Below, one piece after another: positions 11,193 through 20,890 of a DNA stretch of 64,000 nucleotides. The notes under the pieces are model-generated. The model did not search any database. It was not told the origin of the DNA and saw nothing but the letters and a program-made list of their open reading frames with translations. Each line of letters begins with the position of its first letter. Within the stretch, counting starts at the first letter, position 1. The position numbers and the translations under genes are program-made. The DNA comes from Prunus persica (taxonomy: Eukaryota; Streptophyta; Magnoliopsida; Rosales; Rosaceae): contig NC_034012.1 of NCBI RefSeq assembly GCF_000346465.2, forward strand, positions 2,629,134-2,693,133. The letters are read 5' to 3'.

Positions 11193-11453
11193 TTTTCTTT
11201 TATTTAATGTAAATATAAATGGAGGCAGAACTTTGACAAAAAAGTGGTTCAAATTGATCTTTATCTTTAATAATATCAATCTTCTTTTATTTAATGCAAA
11301 TATAAATAGAGGCAGAAGTTTGCCAAAAACGTGGTTCAAAATGAGCTTTCTCTTTAATAATATCAATTTTCTTTTATTTAATGCAAATATAAATAGAGGC
11401 AGAACTTTGCCAAAAAAGTGGTTCAAAATGAACTTTCTCTTTAATGATAGTGT
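11193..11453. repeat. Three 87-bp tandem repeats upstream of UGT copy A
   Basis: Units begin at 11193, 11280 and 11367. Each contains ttcttttatttaatg, aaatataaat, gaggcagaa and gtggttcaaa in the same order. Units 2 and 3 are nearly identical; unit 1 is more diverged. Open frames on both strands here are by-products of the repeat. Copy B (about 16430-16490) has only one shortened unit. Confidence 0.9.
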
Positions 11454-11498
11454 GGATAAGATTGAGTTGATACCCTTGTTTTTTTTGAAATATTTTTG

Positions 11499-11675
11499 CT
11501 CACTACTTTAATCTAAGGTGTATGCTCATATTTTTTCTTAATACTTGATATGTATCTATAGGCATAACCATAGTTAACTTTTTATTTTGATTTGCATAAT
11601 CATGATTATGCTTATAAACATGTTTCAAGTGTTAATAAGGTGATGAGCATACATACCTTGGATTAAAGTGGTGAA
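11499..11675. mobile_element. Small foldback MITE in the copy A upstream region
   Basis: The left end, ctcactactttaatctaagg, is mirrored on the right by ccttggattaaagtggtga. The match continues inward for about 70 bp (gtatgctcat with atgagcatac, ttaatacttga with tcaagtgttaa), so almost the whole 177 bp can fold into one hairpin. The segment is absent at the matching place in copy B (about 16505). Confidence 0.65.
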
Positions 11676-11892
11676 AAAAAATGCCTCCCTTTCTTTTCCT
11701 AGCTAAACATCAAGTGAATATATATTTTTTTTTTTGGGGGTGTCACAACAAATTGTACACTTCAAATTTTGTGGTTGGACCAGATGGATTTAAAATTATG
11801 GAATTGGTCCTTGTTAGTCAGCCCATAATAATAATGGGCTATAAATTGAGTTCCAAATAATTGGGTCCTTGTTTACTCATGGTCAGTTTGTT

Positions 11893-12150
11893 ATTGCTGT
11901 GCTGTGAAAATAATTATTGTCAGATTTGCTGTGAGAGAAAGTAGTTTGGCGTTTGGTAAAATTTTTATTAAAAGTGTTGTTGGTACTAATTCCCGTATAA
12001 TTAGAAAATGATTTGAACATAATCAATAAACCTAGCGTCTCTTCAAAATTGATTCCTACATAATCAGAAAATGAAAGCACCTCATTAGCTGCTTTCCCTT
12101 ATAGATTTCTCTCACAGCAATTTTTAACAATAAGTGATTTTCTCATAATT
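11893..12150. mobile_element. Degraded inverted-repeat element between the two duplicate blocks
   Basis: The segment ttgctgtgagagaaa near 11928 and its inverse tttctctcacagcaa near 12107 face each other, with weaker flanking similarity (aataattattgtca against tgacaata-like DNA). This suggests an old MITE of about 250 bp. It has no coding capacity. Confidence 0.4.
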
Positions 12151-12345
12151 TGTAATATTCCACATCGATCCCACATCGACCAACGGAGAGGGAGTGATGT
12201 GCCTTATATGTACATGCCCACCTCCATCTAGCACGAGGCCTTTTGGGAGCTCACTGGCTTCGGAGTCATGGGAACTCTGAAGTTAAGCAAGTTAGTTGCT
12301 CGTGAGTTCCTAAAAACAAAACCTTGAGGGCAGTGGCCCAAAGCA
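12151..12345 (+). mobile_element. Truncated Cassandra-type LTR (5S rRNA-like)
   Basis: It begins tgtaatattccacatcg and contains cccacatcgaccaacgg, tagcacgaggccttttggga, the 5S-like core gaactctgaagttaagcaag, gttgctcgtgagttcc and ggcccaaagc. This is the order seen in the complete LTR at 16866-17135. About 40 bp between gttag and ttgctcg are missing. The LTR stops within ggcccaaagca, where copy B of the duplicated gene begins. Confidence 0.85.
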
Positions 12346-13937
12346 CACAATGCCGGATAAGCAACTATCATGTGTTGTCGTTGCAAATTCCACTAATTCG
12401 TCAAATAAGAAGGTACTTCAGTGCATATGTTAGCTTTATCTCTTGGTTAAGTTAATCATTTAAGACCTGAAGCATGCATGTGAAGATTTTAGTAAAACAA
12501 ATGTAAAATTTTGTTATTAGATCTGTTGTCAACCCAGATTGCAATTGCTGCAGGTATGTCAGGGACCCTTTGATCAATTGAGTTCAGATTGGATAATGAA
12601 TTTGAAATCGGTGCAATGCTAACTGGTTACGTTTATTTCAGACGGCCTCTTTCTTGTTAGAAAGCTATCTGTCACCCTTGCAAGTGGAATTTTTCTCATT
12701 ACAATCAGTGCTCTTGGCCAACTTGGTTTTACCTATCCACATAAAGGTGGAAAGTACTTGAGAGAAGACAGGTCTTTTCAATCATCTGAAGTTGATGGTG
12801 CACTATATCAGTCGGTGGATGCTGTGAAGGTATGCATGCACCGAGAGGAATGATAATATCATGTCAATCAAATTGAAAATATTTTGGATTCTGTAATGAA
12901 CTTATCTATAATTAGTTTGTGAACAATTTTCACTGGAGGCTTCCTAAAATGGGAGAATGAGAAGCAGGTTGCATATATAGAAGTTCTCCTACAAGTGTAC
13001 TCAATAAAGGGTTGTGATTAAATGAAAAATAAAGATTTACCTTTTCGCCTCATCTTACAATGCTTCTTAGTTGGTCTGAGAAAAATATGAATTTGGGACT
13101 CTGTTTGTACAGTTGGAAGCATTTTGCGTCTCACTTGTCGAAAAGATGAAAGATGCCTTGGGTTGGCCGGGTGAGATCAAGATGGAAACAGATGTGGGTG
13201 CTTGGACTGGTAAAGTACCAAATTACTTGAGGATGGTAGTTGAAGATTCGTCCAACAGGGAAGACATGTCAACTTTTTCTTCCTCTTCAGAGAAAATTGA
13301 TGAAGACTTGAAAGCATCAGCACAAGATATCGCTAGTTATCAGGTAACTTGTGTGTAAAAGTTTACTTTCATGTGTTTTTTCAGCCACCATTCAATTTGG
13401 TTATCTTTCTCCTTCACAATTATTTCTAAGATATTGTGACCACCTATATGGAGAAATGTCTTATAGGTTACATCTTTAGGATGCTGGTGTACCATATCAT
13501 TGCCATCATGTGGTATTTGGGAAAATCATGATCATGTAGCTCTCGGCTTATTACTCAATTGTTGATTATCCTCCTTGTACCTTTTCAATGTCTTTAACAT
13601 TTCTGCATACTCTTTGGAAAAATTTAGGTGGTTCTGTCAACCGATGGTAAGATAGTGGGCTTCCAACCTTTGAGCAGTGTGGCTGTTAACCAGTGGGCTG
13701 CCAATCCCTTAGCAAAAGAATTATATAGAGGGCGAAAACTTTCACCTGGTAAGTGCTAGCTGTTTTTGTAATCTATTATTATTGTGTTATTAGCTGCCAC
13801 TAACCTTTGAGATTGTCTCAAATAGGTTTAACAGAACCGGGTCTTAAGGTCCAGCGTCCAAATGAGTTGCTGTCATAGAGTTGTTGATTTCAGTAAAGCC
13901 CGATGCCTGTTTTGCTTTGGCCAGGCCAGTTCGATAA
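12345..13937 (+). pseudogene. Truncated, frameshifted copy B of the unknown gene (exons 4-9)
   Basis: Segments matching exons 4-9 of the gene at 3697-6959 lie at about 12345-12412, 12521-12553, 12642-12829, 13113-13343, 13628-13748 and 13826-13937, with introns of matching sequence. Exons 1-3 and the start of exon 4 are absent. The exon 6 copy is 188 nt against 189: one A is lost after cttgtta, shifting the frame. The exon 9 copy is 112 nt against 113, having aatgagttg where copy A has aatgaggttg. Exon 7 stays open and nearly identical, so the duplication is fairly recent. A functional product is very unlikely. Confidence 0.88.
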
Positions 13938-14490
13938 TTATCGTCTGGTAATTGCGTATAAGGATGAGCATGCACATCTCGGTGATGCCAGTGGCACTAC
14001 ATGTGGTTTGGCACCTGCAGTGTCGAGTTTTAGAGCTTAGAGCGTCTTTGAGATATATCGACTGAAGCAAACCAGAATGTTCACCCTCTTTGAGATATTG
14101 GAAGATGCACCCTGTGGGTTGTGGTTTGTTACCTTTGAGTAAGTCACTCTCGTGGATGTGGCCTGATATATAACTTACTCGCCAGGAATAAAACGTCGAA
14201 AAGTTACTTGTGTATCATTATCTTAGAAAAGGAAGAGTCAATGTTCAGTTCCTTCTCAATACATGTTTACGAACTTGAAAAAAAAAAATTTGATTAAGAA
14301 GATCGTTTGTCACACACATAACAAAAGAAATTGGTGAGAATTAAAGTATTGTCTGTTTGTCAAAGAAGAAGACCCTTGATTAAGCTCAATAATAATAAAA
14401 CTCAATTATAAGATTGGAAAAATTATACAAGTGTGCGTGTGTGTGTGAATTAAAGCAATCAGGGGGCCTTTAAAGTTATACACAGAAAAT
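13938..14490. other. Copy B spacer between pseudogene and UGT copy B
   Basis: This matches 6960-7371 of copy A with small indels, then joins the UGT 3' end. It has extra AT-rich sequence near 14265-14390 and a short gtgtgcgtgtgtgtgtg run near 14432. No gene is seen. Confidence 0.5.
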
Positions 14491-15870
14491 TCATTGAAGC
14501 AGTTGATGCAGCTTCTGTTCAAAGCTATCTAAGCAAGAGTTCTCAAGCCCTTTGCCAGTGAAAAACTCCCTCCACTTAGCATGGTTGGTCCTCACCTCCT
14601 TGGCTACCTCACTCTCATCATCCATCACAGTTTTCACAGCCTTGCAGACACCCTCCGTTGTAAACACCCCATCTTCATCTCCTTTCTCAACCTCCACTCC
14701 CACTTTCAAATCCCTGCTCATCATTCTTGCATTGATGATCTGATCTCCCACATTTGGCAGCAGCACCAATCGGCACTCATTCATCAGAGCCTCCGATAAA
14801 GACCCCGAACCGCAGTGGGTCACAAAGCACCCCACAGAAGGGTGTTTCAATATCAATGGCTGCTGAACCCAACCCCCATGAACAATTCCCCTTCCTTGCA
14901 CCCTCTCTTCAAACCCTTCTGGCAATGCTGCCTCAATCGATTCGACTCCCATGGGTGGCTTCAGGGCTGCGAAGAACGGCAGACCGGTAAGCTCAAACCC
15001 CAATAGCAATTCCTGGAACTGAGCCTTGTTCAGAATGCATTCACTGCCAAACGCGCAGTATATCACGGTTTTGGCTTCGAACCCATCAAACCATTTTGCC
15101 CATTTCTCATCTAACTCTGTAGTTGGGGACTCTGGCACCACCGGCCCTGCAAGAATCACTGGCTTTCCAAACTGGGTTTCAACATAATCACAATAAGGCC
15201 CTTCCATTTCTCTGCAAGTTTTGAAAGCAATGGCATCACAGTTGCTAAAAGAGCCCATTTGGCGTTCCAGGAATGTAACCCCACGCCCATACTCCATCAA
15301 TGTGGCTCCTACCAGCGCTCGAGCTTCGTGGGTTTGTAGCTTGATTGATGATGCAGGGAAAGATGGTGGAGGCTCCATAAGATCAGCTTCTGTCAATGAT
15401 TTTTCGAAAAGTTTTCTTTCGGGGCTTATCAGAAACCCAACAGTTGCAGGACTAATTGTGCAGTAATGCACAGACTTGATGCCTATATCCAGCTTATGCA
15501 ACAACTCGGGCAGCCAATGTGTGAAGTCGAAGAAAACAAAGTTTGGCCTGAGCTCACAAAGTGCTTGTTCAATGGCAGGGCGTGTGAGGTCCATGGCGGT
15601 CACGAGGAGAGAGTGCAAGGGGAAAGGAACGTCGGCTGTGGTTTCGGTGCCGGGAGGAAGGCCGTCCACATGTGGGACGTCGATTGGGATGAAGGAAATG
15701 CGATGAGAGTGGAGATTAAAAGCCTCCAACTTTTGTTGTACTTTGGATGGTGAAAAGAAGGAGATTCTGTGGCCTCTTTCAGCAAGTTTGTTGGAGATGT
15801 GCAGAAATGAGGTCAGGTGCCCCATGCCAAACCAAGGGTACATGGCAATGTGAAGGGTTTGGTCAGTCAT
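14491..15870 (-). CDS. UGT79-like UDP-glycosyltransferase, copy B
   Basis: This is the tandem paralogue of the gene at 9597-10976, intronless and also 459 residues from MTDQTLHIAMYPWFGMGHL. About 25 residues differ (roughly 95% identity) with no frameshift or stop. The catalytic His motif GHL, the HCGSGSLSEALMNE segment and the terminal GDQ of the PSPG box are intact. Notable changes cluster in the N-terminal acceptor-binding half: VPFPLHSLL for VPSLLQPLL, FLISPERKLFEKS for FLMCPERKLLEIS, and VHYC for VYYC. Same-family function is therefore likely but acceptor preference could differ. An in-frame ATG at 15909 would add 13 residues. Upstream DNA from about 15908 to 16390 is unrelated to that of copy A. 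Confidence 0.93.
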   Translation of the reverse strand: MTDQTLHIAMYPWFGMGHLTSFLHISNKLAERGHRISFFSPSKVQQKLEAFNLHSHRISFIPIDVPHVDGLPPGTETTADVPFPLHSLLVTAMDLTRPAIEQALCELRPNFVFFDFTHWLPELLHKLDIGIKSVHYCTISPATVGFLISPERKLFEKSLTEADLMEPPPSFPASSIKLQTHEARALVGATLMEYGRGVTFLERQMGSFSNCDAIAFKTCREMEGPYCDYVETQFGKPVILAGPVVPESPTTELDEKWAKWFDGFEAKTVIYCAFGSECILNKAQFQELLLGFELTGLPFFAALKPPMGVESIEAALPEGFEERVQGRGIVHGGWVQQPLILKHPSVGCFVTHCGSGSLSEALMNECRLVLLPNVGDQIINARMMSRDLKVGVEVEKGDEDGVFTTEGVCKAVKTVMDDESEVAKEVRTNHAKWREFFTGKGLENSCLDSFEQKLHQLLQ

Positions 15871-15909
15871 ATTTGCAGCAAGTAAATTAGCTGAAATCGA
15901 GGACATCAA

Positions 15910-16390
15910 ATGTTCCTAGAACAGATTGGAAATAATAAGTTTTGTCAAACACAAATCAGGAGCCCTGCTGTTGTAACCAAAATTAAAAATAAAATGTTCC
16001 TAGAGAGAGAGAGAGATGAAGATGAATAACGTCACGCTTGGAAATGAGTCTTGCATGCCTAACAACAAATCACGAACTTCTTGCAGAAATTAACTAAACT
16101 GGTGGTTGGATTAGATACTTTGTATTCGATCACAACAAATATGAGGAAGACGGGGTCGTTTTTAGGCGATCCAGCTTTCTTTTCTTTTGTTTTTCTAGTG
16201 GGTGGATTAAATGGTGAATTGTTGGTGATGCACATATATATGTTTGCTCCCTAGCTTTGGCCGTTGCATACTATTAGTTTCATAGTAAATCTGTGTGCTT
16301 TCATTCAAAATTCCTTCTTGTTCGGGAAAAAAAAAAATTCAACTTTTATTGTGTTAATTAAATAGTAGAAAATCTCAGATATGTTATGCA
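15910..16390. other. Copy B-specific upstream DNA of UGT copy B
   Basis: This segment does not match the 11016-11148 region upstream of UGT copy A; the two blocks re-align only at about 16390/11150 (tgtgaggccgttatt against tgtgaggtcgttatt). It includes a short agagagagagag run near 16003 and no ORF. Whether it was inserted here, or copy A lost DNA, cannot be told. Confidence 0.5.
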
Positions 16391-16592
16391 TGTGAGGCCG
16401 TTATTACAATTGTACTCTTACCTATCAACTTTCTTTTATTTAATAAAGTGGTTCAAAATGAACTCTCTCCTTAATAATAGTGCTAGATAAGATTGAGAGT
16501 TGATACCTCTTTTCTTTCTTCTTCTTTCTTCTTTTTTTTTTTTTCTAGCTAAACGTATAATGGTTTTGGCAAGGCAAAAATTACAAAACTTT

Positions 16593-17285
16593 GGGATTTT
16601 TAACCGTTTTGCCCCTGAATTATAAGGCATTTCGAACTTACCCCCTGAATTATTTCGTCTGCCAATTTAGTCCTTCTATTCGTTTAAAATAGTATATATG
16701 GGCTCCTAAAAGGTTTCGTGCTAGATGAAGGCGAATATGTACAAATAAGGCACATCAACCCCTCTACGTTGGTCAATGTGGGATGTTACAATCCATCCCC
16801 TTTAAGGACCTGACGTCCTAGTCGGCACACTCGCACCACACGGCAGAGTGGCTCTGTTACCAAATTGTCACATCCAGAGATTGGCTCCGCCGTAGAACGA
16901 TATTGTCTGCTTTGGACTCCCCTCTCTGCCCTCACGGTTTTGTTTCTAGGAACTCACGAGCAACTTCCCAGTGGATCACCACTCCTGGGATTGCTCTAGC
17001 CCCAACTCGCTTAACTTTGGAGTTCTCATGACTCTGAAACCAGTGAGCTCCCAAAAGACCTCGTGCTAGATGGAGGCGGACATATACATATAAAGCACAT
17101 CACCCTCTCTCCGTTGGTCGATGTGGGATGTTACAGGTAATGTGGATAAAATCCTCATAAAACTAACGATAGGCCCCATATTGTCTATTTTAAACAAACA
17201 CAATAAATAAATCGATAGACGAAATAATTCAGAAGGGTAAATTCGAATTACCTTATAATTTAGGGGGCAAAACCGCATTTTACCC
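16593..17285. mobile_element. TIR element split by a nested Cassandra TRIM
   Basis: The left part (ccgttttgcccctgaatta, then gaattatttcgtctgcc) is mirrored on the right (ggcaaaaccg and agacgaaataattc), giving inverted repeats of about 60-90 bp. The space between is largely filled by the Cassandra element at 16699-17135. The whole unit is missing from the matching place in copy A (about 11715-11735), which runs straight from ctagctaaac into tttttttggg. A Mutator-type or other class II element is likely, but I cannot define a clean target-site duplication. Confidence 0.6.
16699..17135 (-). mobile_element. Cassandra-type TRIM retrotransposon, 3' LTR truncated
   Basis: Read on the minus strand, the 5' LTR is 17135-16866 (270 bp), starting TGTAACATCCCACATCG and ending in TGACA. 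Next comes a primer-binding site, TTTGGTAACAGAGC (initiator-tRNA-Met type), and an internal region of about 75 bp without coding capacity. A second LTR starts at 16790 and is cut after about 90 bp near 16699. The LTR carries a 5S rRNA-like core (AGTTAAGCGAGTT and CACTGGGAAGTTGCTCGTG), the signature of Cassandra. Such elements need proteins from other retrotransposons to move. Confidence 0.88.
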
Positions 17286-17454
17286 TTCTTTTTTTGGGTG
17301 TTACAACTTCTTGTACACTTCAAATTTTGAGGGTGCATTGCAAAGTGGTGGACCAGATGGATTTAAATTTATGGAATTGGGTCCTTGTTAGTCAGCCCAT
17401 AATAATAATGGGCTACAAATTGAGTTCCAAGTAATTGGGTCCTTGTTTACTCGG

Positions 17455-17763
17455 TCTTTTAAAATTTAAAGGGGTATTACAGTCAATTGATCACTAGACC
17501 CATAGCATAGGAGAGTCAATGAAACCGAAGCCTTCACAAAAAAGATTTCCCTCCACAACACGGCTCTCACAACTTCTTTGATCTTTCCCGGGACGACTAG
17601 GGTTTTTAGAAATAGCAGTGAAATATAATCGAATCCTAGTGCCCACATATAATCAACAAAGTTTTTTGGATTGTTTTATATAATCGAAAACTGATTCTCA
17701 ATTTGATCGCCTTTGAACCCAAATTTGCAGCTTCTGCTTCATCTTCTTTTTTGTATTCAAAAA
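17455..17763 (+). promoter_or_regulatory. Upstream region and 5' UTR of the PDAP1-like gene
   Basis: This is the DNA between the end of duplicated block B (about 17455) and the ATG at 17764. A TTATATAA box near 17672 could serve as a TATA element. The boundary of the duplication therefore sits only about 300 bp upstream of this gene. Confidence 0.35.
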
Positions 17764-19857
17764 ATGGGAAGGGGAAAGTTCAAGGGCAAGCCCACCGGTC
17801 AACGCCAGTTCTCCACTCCCGAAGATCTTCGTAAGCCAAACAATTCTTAATTTTCTCTCTTTCTTATTTACAGATTTTTTTTTGTTTGGTTTCAAAACTA
17901 GTTAGTTGAATTATTTTGTTTTCCCTCCCACTTTCTGGTGTTTCTCGGTAACCAAACAGAGGATTAAGGCCTGCTGGCTCGTTAGATATTGTGTGATTGG
18001 GGTGTGTTTTGCAGCTACTAATCGAAAAATTCTATTGTTGTTGTTTGATCAATTTGTTTCAGGTTCTATTTTATGAGTGATTGCATTGATTCGAATGTTC
18101 ATTGTTGGTTTGTTTGATATTACAATTAGGAGATCATGCAAACGAATTTACATTGTTATTATTGGTTAAAATAGGGAAGAAACAAAAAAGATGTTGTGAA
18201 GTTTTGGGAGATTGAATATTTTGGCTATGTGTTCTATGTAACTGCAAGTTAAAATTATGCTATATTGGCTGAATAACCCATAAAATAATTATAGTTTATT
18301 GGTCCCGTAAATAAGAAATTAAAACAATTTCAGGCGTGGTGTTTCACTATTGTTTGTCGATATTGAGTTATTGACTCGCTTTAAATGAGATTTCAGTTAA
18401 TAGTGTTATGAGCAAAAAGATACCAATAGAACTTGTAAAAGGTGAGCAAATTTGATTCCCATCTTCCTTTTACTATTGCGGTGGAAGGGAAGGTGGGATG
18501 ATGTGAGATAAAGAAGTATGGGCAAGACATCGATCTCTTATGGCCTACTACATGTTGTCAAAAGCTCTCTGTGTGAGTTAGAGAGATGGAGGGAGAATGA
18601 GTGTTTGTTAGTAGTGCCTATAAATTTGTAGTTGGAATTTCTGTTTAGATTGGTATAGTTCTCATGTGCGTTCTAATATACATTTGCAGTTGCTGGTACC
18701 TCTACTCGTCCTCGCACTTTTTCAAAGGTATGTCTGGCTGCCTCTCTCTCACAAATTATATGGTGATACAAAATTATCAATTTTTCGGAGTAAGCAAGTT
18801 ATTTTGTTTGTTTCTATCAGAAAGAAGCTGAATATGACGAAGTTGAAGAAGAAATTGTAGAAATTTCCGAAGAGGAGTCTGGAGATGAATCGGAAGGACA
18901 AGATGAAGTGAGTAAACATATACTGCTATATATGTAGAAGGTTTTTTCTTCTTGTTGTTTTATACTTTTTAAATGTGTAAGTAATAATGTGAAATCACTT
19001 GTCATGTTGTCCAATAATGTTTGCAGAAGAAGAAGGGAATTCAAGGTATTATTGAGATTGAAAATCCTAATTTGGTAAAGCCAAAGACCTTGAAAGTTAA
19101 AGACATTGATGTAAGTTTTGCAAATTTCTTTGAACTTAGTTCTGATAGTGAATTTTATGACGAAGTAATATTTGTCTTATTTATTTATGTATTTTTTACA
19201 GATTGGAAAAACAACTGAACTCTCAAGGCGTGAAAGGTTTGTTGGGCGAAACTTGAGTTGTATGAATATGTTTTTGATCTTAATCAGTTTTAAGTTTTAT
19301 ACATCCTCAATTTTTGTGCTTTTGTTTTCAGAGAAGAGATAGAGAAACAGAGAGCCCGTGAGAGACATATGAGGTTGCAAGAACAAGGAAAAACTGAGGA
19401 AGCAAGGAAAGATTTAGGTAAGTGTCATTGATTAGTGTTAGTCAGGACACTGATGTTAGCTGACTGATGTGTCACGTAAGGATTGGCTTGCCTTATAATA
19501 TCTGTCATGAAGTTAGAATCTCTGTGTAACATTCGTAATTTTTGTTACCTGGCCTATATTTTGTTTCACATTATAATTAATGGCTAATGCTCAAAACTCT
19601 TGTTAGCTGAGTTCTTTATAGTTTCAAAAAATTTATTGATCTCCTCTTCTTGTTTATGCAGAGCGTTTAGCCCTTATAAGAGAACAAAGGGCCGAAGCTG
19701 CTAAAAAGAGAGAAGAAGAAAGAGCTGGTAATGTTCTGAGTCTGAGACCACCACTAATTTCTTGTTCCTTTTTCCTTTTCTAGATTTACATGATTTGTAA
19801 TTCTTTACTCAAATTATTTCAGCCAAAGAACAGAAGAAGGTGGCAGCCCGTAAATGA
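17764..19857 (+). CDS. 28 kDa heat- and acid-stable phosphoprotein (PDAP1-like)
   Basis: Eight exons join in frame to 165 residues: 17764-17830, 18690-18727, 18821-18907, 19027-19110, 19202-19236, 19332-19417, 19662-19727 and 19823-19857. The protein begins MGRGKFKGKPTGQRQFSTPE, then has GTSTRPRTFSKKEAEYDEVE, an acidic stretch ISEEESGDESEGQDE, IIEIENPNLVKPKTLK, and a long charged helical C-terminus (REEIEKQRARERHMRLQE, ending EQKKVAARK). This order is diagnostic of the PDAP1/HASPP28 family. The family is conserved in eukaryotes but its role is poorly defined; human PDAP1 was described as a PDGF-associated protein and RNA association is reported. No membrane segment or signal is present. The second intron is within the acidic region boundary, and intron 1 is long (859 bp). 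Confidence 0.92.
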
Positions 19858-20524
19858 TCTGTTTGAAACCAAACAAGTTATGCTGCCGATAGTACCAGAA
19901 CTATTGTGGTCTCTACACTTTAAAGTATTAGTTTAATCTATTATTGAACACCAGTATTCCAAATTGGTGATTGAGAAAACAATAAACTTTTTCCCATTTT
20001 GTTGTTTGCCATAGAAATTTACCATATTATTATGTATTCAAAACCATTTAGATTTTTAAACTTGTTAGAATCTTTTATAATATTTACTGTATAAAAGAGG
20101 TTTCATTTATGCTAGAACATGGACTGAGCAATTTACCAATTAGAATGCCTAAGTGAGCTTGAAATTATGCTGTTTTATATTTGGATAACAGTATATATTT
20201 TGGTAAATTTTCTTTTATGAATCAAATGAAAACTTAATGTAAACAAAAAGTAAAAAATGTGATTTAGGTCGGTTGATAGAGGGAGTGTGTTTCTCGCATT
20301 GCACCTGATTTCAAACTACCTCTTCATAATAAGACTAGTTTATAAAAAAGAAAAATGCAAAACACTGTGGAGGGCCATGTGTCAAAACACTGTGAGAGAG
20401 CCATATGTCTCCTTTAAGACAGGTGGTAGACGAAGGAAATATATACAGCATAACAACATACAGTTCGGCAAAACCAGAAGCACAAAAGAAACTGAGGCAC
20501 TGAGAGAGAGCTTAAGACGCAGAC
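19858..20524 (+). other. 3' UTR of PDAP1-like gene and promoter of the small membrane protein gene
   Basis: AT-rich spacer. An ORF at 20287-20532 overlaps the leader of the next gene and has no recognisable domain. No RNA gene or repeat of note was seen. Confidence 0.4.
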
Positions 20525-20890
20525 ATGGCTGAACCCAATACACCTCAAAATGTTCCTCCTTCTTCTTCTTCTTCTTCAGATAAAGTTCCAGCTGACATGA
20601 AAAATGGCCGCGCCAACAACACCAACAAAAGTTTCTCGGGCCAAAAGATCCACTACCCGAACCCGCCCGATGCGTCAAACCCTGACCCGGCAACGCTCAG
20701 AGAGCAATGGAAGTTCGCCATCAGGCAGTATAGCAAATGGTACTCCCACGCCTGGGGCACCGCCATTCTCGCTGGAGTTTCCTTTTTTGCCCTCGGTTGG
20801 GTCATCAAGGGCTCCAATCCTCTGCCCTCTTTTGGCCGCCATGACGATTCTCCTCCTCCTCCCGACAAAGCCGATGAAGCTCCACGCTGA
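20525..20890 (+). CDS. Small single-pass membrane protein, unknown function
   Basis: This is a single-exon ORF of 121 residues. The first 50 are Ser/Pro/Asn-rich and probably disordered. A conserved-looking segment, TLREQWKFAIRQYSKWYSHA, leads directly into one hydrophobic helix, GTAILAGVSFFALGWVIKG (about residues 79-97). A short Pro/Asp-rich tail follows. I do not recognise a named family; the arrangement resembles small tail-anchored or envelope/mitochondrial membrane proteins of plants. The start is the first ATG after a GA-rich leader. Three other frames overlap this region but show none of these features. The tail ends 3 nt after APR with TGA, and a spliced 3' UTR is possible because gtgagt-like sites follow at 20913. 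Confidence 0.75.
   Translation: MAEPNTPQNVPPSSSSSSDKVPADMKNGRANNTNKSFSGQKIHYPNPPDASNPDPATLREQWKFAIRQYSKWYSHAWGTAILAGVSFFALGWVIKGSNPLPSFGRHDDSPPPPDKADEAPR

Noticed and set aside
11016..11511. Long overlapping ORFs on both strands upstream of UGT copy A
   Set aside because: They simply read the 87-bp tandem repeat; the protein repeats reflect the DNA repeat.
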